NCBI GenBank assembly: GCA_023429995.1
Contig: JAEZCE010000057.1
Coordinates: 1-7,312 of the forward strand
Length of the DNA: 7,312 nucleotides
Direction of reading: 5' to 3'
DNA from: Bacillota bacterium
GTDB taxonomy: Bacteria > Bacillota > UBA4882 > UBA8346
The translations under genes were made by a program, and so were the position numbers. Positions 5,564 to 7,312 of the stretch are shown here, piece after piece (the stretch's first letter is position 1; every line of letters begins with the position of its first letter). Under the pieces are notes generated by a model, which was not told where the DNA came from, did no database searches, and saw nothing but the letters and a program-made list of their open reading frames with translations.

Positions 5564-6634
5564 TTATCTATTGTTCTTGTCTTTAATATTCTTCTTTAAT
5601 TGTTTCATTTCACCCTTGCCGCCGAACATTCTATTGATTTTCTCGTTTTCAAGCTGGCGGGCATTTAATCCGGCGTAGGATAGTTCCCGTTGCAATTTTA
5701 GATAGCTCTCAAAGCGTTTTTCAGACAGCGTTCCATTTTCGATTGCTTCTCTAATGGCACAACCCGGCTCTGTTCCGTGAGAACAGTCGCCAAATTTGCA
5801 CCGGGCGGCAATATCTTCAATATCTTCAAAGGTTTTTGACAGATTGCCCGTATAAATCTGCAACTCCCGCATACCGGGCGTATCTATCACAATACCGCCA
5901 TTTGGCAATAGCAATAGTTGGCGGTGGGTTGTGGTATGTCTGCCCTTGGCATCATCTTCCCGTATAGCTTTTGTTGCAAGCAAGTCCTGCCCCATAAGGC
6001 GGTTAATAAGCGTGGACTTGCCAACTCCCGATGAACCGATAAACGCAATTGTCTTTCCTTGTCCGACATAAGCATTAATTGCTTCGTGCCCGTCCTCATT
6101 TTCAGAAGAGCAGGAAATAACATCAACGCCCATGCTTACGGAGGAAACTTCGTCCAGCTTCTCTGGCAAATCAATACACAAATCGGATTTTGTCAGAACG
6201 ATAACCGGGGTCGCCATACTATCCCATGCGATTGTTAAATATCGTTCCATTCGCCGGATATTAAAATCTGCATTGAGCGACATACAAATGAAGATGGTGT
6301 CAATATTGGCCGCAATGATCTGTCCGGCATTTTCCGTACCGGCGGCTTGCCGCGCTAAAACGCTTTTGCGGCGCAGGATATGATGGATGATTGCATTGCC
6401 AGCGCTTCCATCCACTCGATCAATCATCACCCAATCACCAACGGCGGGAAAGCTGGTTTGGTCATTTGCTTGGTAAGCAAATTTACCCGAAACGCTTGCA
6501 TCTATTTCTCCGCATTCACTCATTACTTTGTATAATTCACGATGTTGCTCGGTAACTCTGGCGATAAACAGGCCATTATATAAGGTTGCCTCCTGTTCAA
6601 AGCGCATGTCTAGTCCGTAATTTTTTAAATTCAT
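5564..6634 (-). CDS. rsgA: RsgA-like (YjeQ/YloQ) ribosome small-subunit GTPase
   Basis: This 356-residue circularly permuted GTPase belongs to the family that acts in late 30S subunit assembly by binding the subunit and hydrolysing GTP. The order of parts is an N-terminal OB-fold (about 20-95, with FPAVGDWVM), then G4 TKSD (148-151), G5-like SCSS (174-177), the P-loop GSSGVGKST (200-208), the G2 region GRHTTTHR (231-238), G3 DTPGM (251-255), and a zinc knuckle with C279, C284, H286 and C292. All key residues are present and the length is slightly above the usual 290-350. The start at 6634 follows an in-frame TAG directly upstream and matches the family N-terminus (MNLKNYG). The best ribosome site, AAAGGA, is 16 bases away, which is unusually far. 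An unusual leader with a small ORF and a terminator precedes it. Given the mobile-element surroundings it is likely an accessory paralogue beside a housekeeping copy elsewhere, which cannot be seen here. Confidence 0.93.
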   Translation of the reverse strand: MNLKNYGLDMRFEQEATLYNGLFIARVTEQHRELYKVMSECGEIDASVSGKFAYQANDQTSFPAVGDWVMIDRVDGSAGNAIIHHILRRKSVLARQAAGTENAGQIIAANIDTIFICMSLNADFNIRRMERYLTIAWDSMATPVIVLTKSDLCIDLPEKLDEVSSVSMGVDVISCSSENEDGHEAINAYVGQGKTIAFIGSSGVGKSTLINRLMGQDLLATKAIREDDAKGRHTTTHRQLLLLPNGGIVIDTPGMRELQIYTGNLSKTFEDIEDIAARCKFGDCSHGTEPGCAIREAIENGTLSEKRFESYLKLQRELSYAGLNARQLENEKINRMFGGKGEMKQLKKNIKDKNNR

Positions 6635-6645
6635 ATTCTATGGGT

Positions 6646-6813
6646 TCAAATCCTTTCGTAAAGTATATGCATACCAAATAGCCTTGCGACAACAAAAAAA
6701 GCGCAGTTACCCACTGCGCTGGAAAACAAACAAAAGAAGGTGTTAAACAAACACTTCTCCATCATTCCGTAAGGCATTTGGGCACACAAAATAAGCAGGT
6801 CAAAATCCTGCAT
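6646..6813 (-). CDS. Possible 55-residue leader ORF upstream of rsgA-like gene
   Basis: An ATG at 6813 opens a frame of 55 codons to a TGA at 6646-6648, 11 bases before the GTPase start codon. It begins MQDFDLLILCAQMPYG and continues hydrophobic and cysteine-rich (NTFFCLFSSAVGNCAFFVV). It runs through both hairpins of the leader, including the terminator stem. No clear ribosome site precedes it, and the start codon overlaps a small stem (GCAGG 6795-6799 with CCTGC 6807-6811). Close placement before the GTPase start, whose own ribosome site is weak, would fit translational coupling. It may equally be a chance open frame in a leader RNA. Confidence 0.3.
   Translation of the reverse strand: MQDFDLLILCAQMPYGMMEKCLFNTFFCLFSSAVGNCAFFVVARLFGMHILYERI
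6693..6720 (-). terminator. Intrinsic terminator in the rsgA leader (candidate attenuator)
   Basis: On the minus strand AGCGCAGT pairs with ACTGCGCT around a GGGTA loop (6700-6720) and an uninterrupted T8 run follows. It is a textbook intrinsic terminator. It lies downstream of the leader promoter and about 60 bases upstream of the GTPase start, so transcription must pass it to reach the gene. Confidence 0.85.
6736..6757 (-). promoter_or_regulatory. Second leader hairpin, upstream of the terminator
   Basis: GAAGTGTT (6757-6750) pairs with AACACCTTC (6744-6736) with a single bulged base. A T-rich stretch, TTTTGTTTGTTTT, follows. It may be a weaker first terminator, or an alternative fold that competes with pairing upstream in the leader. 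Confidence 0.45.
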
Positions 6814-6833
6814 CTGTGATACAAATAATTACC

Positions 6834-6851
6834 TTATCGGACGACCGACAT
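6834..6851 (-). CDS. Five-codon leader peptide MSVVR
   Basis: GAGGTG (6857-6862) sits 5 bases before ATG-TCG-GTC-GTC-CGA-TAA. The coding bases also fold as a small TCGG/CCGA hairpin. A strong ribosome site in front of a tiny ORF, then hairpins and a terminator, is the layout of ribosome-mediated attenuation known for several antibiotic-response genes in Firmicutes. The peptide itself is not one I recognise. Confidence 0.45.
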   Translation of the reverse strand: MSVVR

Positions 6852-6871
6852 CAATACACCTCTTTCTAATA

Positions 6872-6910
6872 ATTATATAAGAGAGTAACATCATTTCGCA
6901 AAATTGTCAA
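6872..6910 (-). promoter_or_regulatory. Promoter(s) for the rsgA leader
   Basis: Two overlapping choices read on the minus strand. The first is -35 TTGACA (6905-6910), a 17-base spacer and extended -10 TG-T-TACTCT (-10 at 6882-6887). The second is -35 TTGCGA (6896-6901), an 18-base spacer and a perfect TATAAT (6872-6877). Either starts an RNA that includes the five-codon ORF. The second would leave only a very short 5' end before its ribosome site. Confidence 0.5.
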
Positions 6911-6932
6911 ATCCCTATCATTGCATCATATT
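6904..6932 (+). promoter_or_regulatory. Candidate plus-strand promoter for RNA copy B
   Basis: A -35 TTGTCA (6904-6909), a 17-base spacer and a -10 CATATT (6927-6932, 4 of 6) place a start near 6939, a few bases before the first recognisable stem of copy B. The -35 overlaps the minus-strand TTGACA, so the two promoters would be divergent and share one site. Confidence 0.35.
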
Positions 6933-6950
6933 AGGGCTTCCGCTAACGAC

Positions 6951-7312
6951 GGCTCGGCTTGCTAGCAAGCCGCGTTTTCCATCCGCGAAAAGATGCCAGC
7001 GCCGCCGACATCCTTGAACGGCGGTTATTGTTTGTTCAAGAAGCGAGATATTGTTGATTCAAGAAGTTCTGAAAGCTAAATATTAAGGCTAAAAAAATAC
7101 AGATTTGTTGGCTCTGAAATGGTCAACACGACGTTGACCACCCGCGGGTTAGATTTAGGACGAATCTCACCCGTCGGCATACTGAAACCACCCAAGAAGA
7201 CGACTACAGGGATGTAGGAGTCTGTTAAATCAATGCAAGTATTCCTTTGACATTCAAGGAGGAATGTCGCGATAGAGGGGGAACCCGGGGGACTCAGCCC
7301 CCCGGGCCGGTG
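6951..7312 (+). ncRNA. Structured RNA repeat, copy B, 5' part (continues at 1-243 if circular)
   Basis: This is the 5' portion of a second full-length copy of the repeat described at 2131-2612. Stems in order are CGGCTTGC/GCAAGCCG (6955-6972, a perfect palindrome), CCGCCG 7002-7007 with CGGCGG 7019-7024, GGTCAAC 7121-7127 with GTTGACC 7133-7139, GGGTTAGATT 7146-7155 with AATCTCACCC 7163-7172, and ATTCCT/AGGAAT from 7241. The 7146-7172 stem has almost no sequence in common with its copy A counterpart (GGCCTTGATA/TATCATGGTC), yet both pair over ten positions with a mismatch at the same fifth position. Unpaired blocks between stems are nearly identical to copy A. The copy is cut by the window end inside a stem whose other arm is present at 73-79. 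Confidence 0.75.
7240..7312. repeat. Terminal direct repeat, right copy (identical to 1-73)
   Basis: These 73 bases are the same as the window start with no mismatch. The missing 3' arm GGGTTCC of the last stem is found at 73-79, in the phase needed if position 7312 is followed by position 74. Confidence 0.95.

Noticed and set aside
1..7312. CRISPR array or group II/group I intron
   Set aside because: There is no regularly spaced repeat-spacer pattern. I see no domain V-like hairpin or group I core elements in the structured repeats, so I did not assign them to an intron class.

Overview
The window looks like accessory DNA from a low-to-moderate GC Firmicute, most likely a Clostridia-type bacterium. 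Support comes from AG-rich Shine-Dalgarno sites, a CD3324-type small protein, an RsgA-type GTPase, and the C-terminal tail of a helicase of the kind carried by Clostridiales conjugative elements. No ribosomal, replication or conjugation core gene is present, so the host cannot be named more closely. The first and last 73 bases are identical. The window is therefore either a circle of about 7,239 bp or a contig closed through a repeat.

Left part (1-2870): this stretch is mostly not coding for intact proteins. It holds four copies or fragments (called A-D here) of a GC-rich repeat whose stems are kept while their sequences change, which is the mark of a large structured RNA. Copy A is at about 2131-2612 (+). 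Copy B starts at about 6951, runs to the window end and continues at 1-243 if the ends are joined. Copy C is a short remnant at about 265-362 (+). Copy D is the 3' half, at about 1912-2047 (-). Between them lie a rhuM-family virulence-protein gene broken by two frameshifts (599-1600), with a good extended -10 promoter, and two direct copies of an unrelated 180-bp repeat (1648-1825 and 2601-2780).

Middle part (2871-5051): this contains a class I SAM-dependent methyltransferase (-), a 65-codon tail of a conjugative-element helicase/methylase (+) followed by a strong hairpin, a YhbS-like GNAT acetyltransferase (-), and a 232-bp MITE-like remnant of an IS1595-family insertion sequence. The area reads as a patchwork of mobile-element debris carrying small modifying enzymes.

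Right part (5052-6932): a minus-strand unit runs from a promoter near 6872-6910 through a roughly 270-nt leader with a five-codon ORF, a second possible small ORF and two hairpins. One hairpin is a textbook terminator placed upstream of the gene. The leader leads into an RsgA-like ribosome-assembly GTPase and then a CD3324-family helix-turn-helix protein, closed by a terminator at 5113-5148. This layout suggests ribosome-mediated attenuation of the GTPase. On the opposite strand, a promoter sharing the same -35 region points into RNA copy B.

The most novel item is the repeated, covarying structured RNA. I do not recognise its family.
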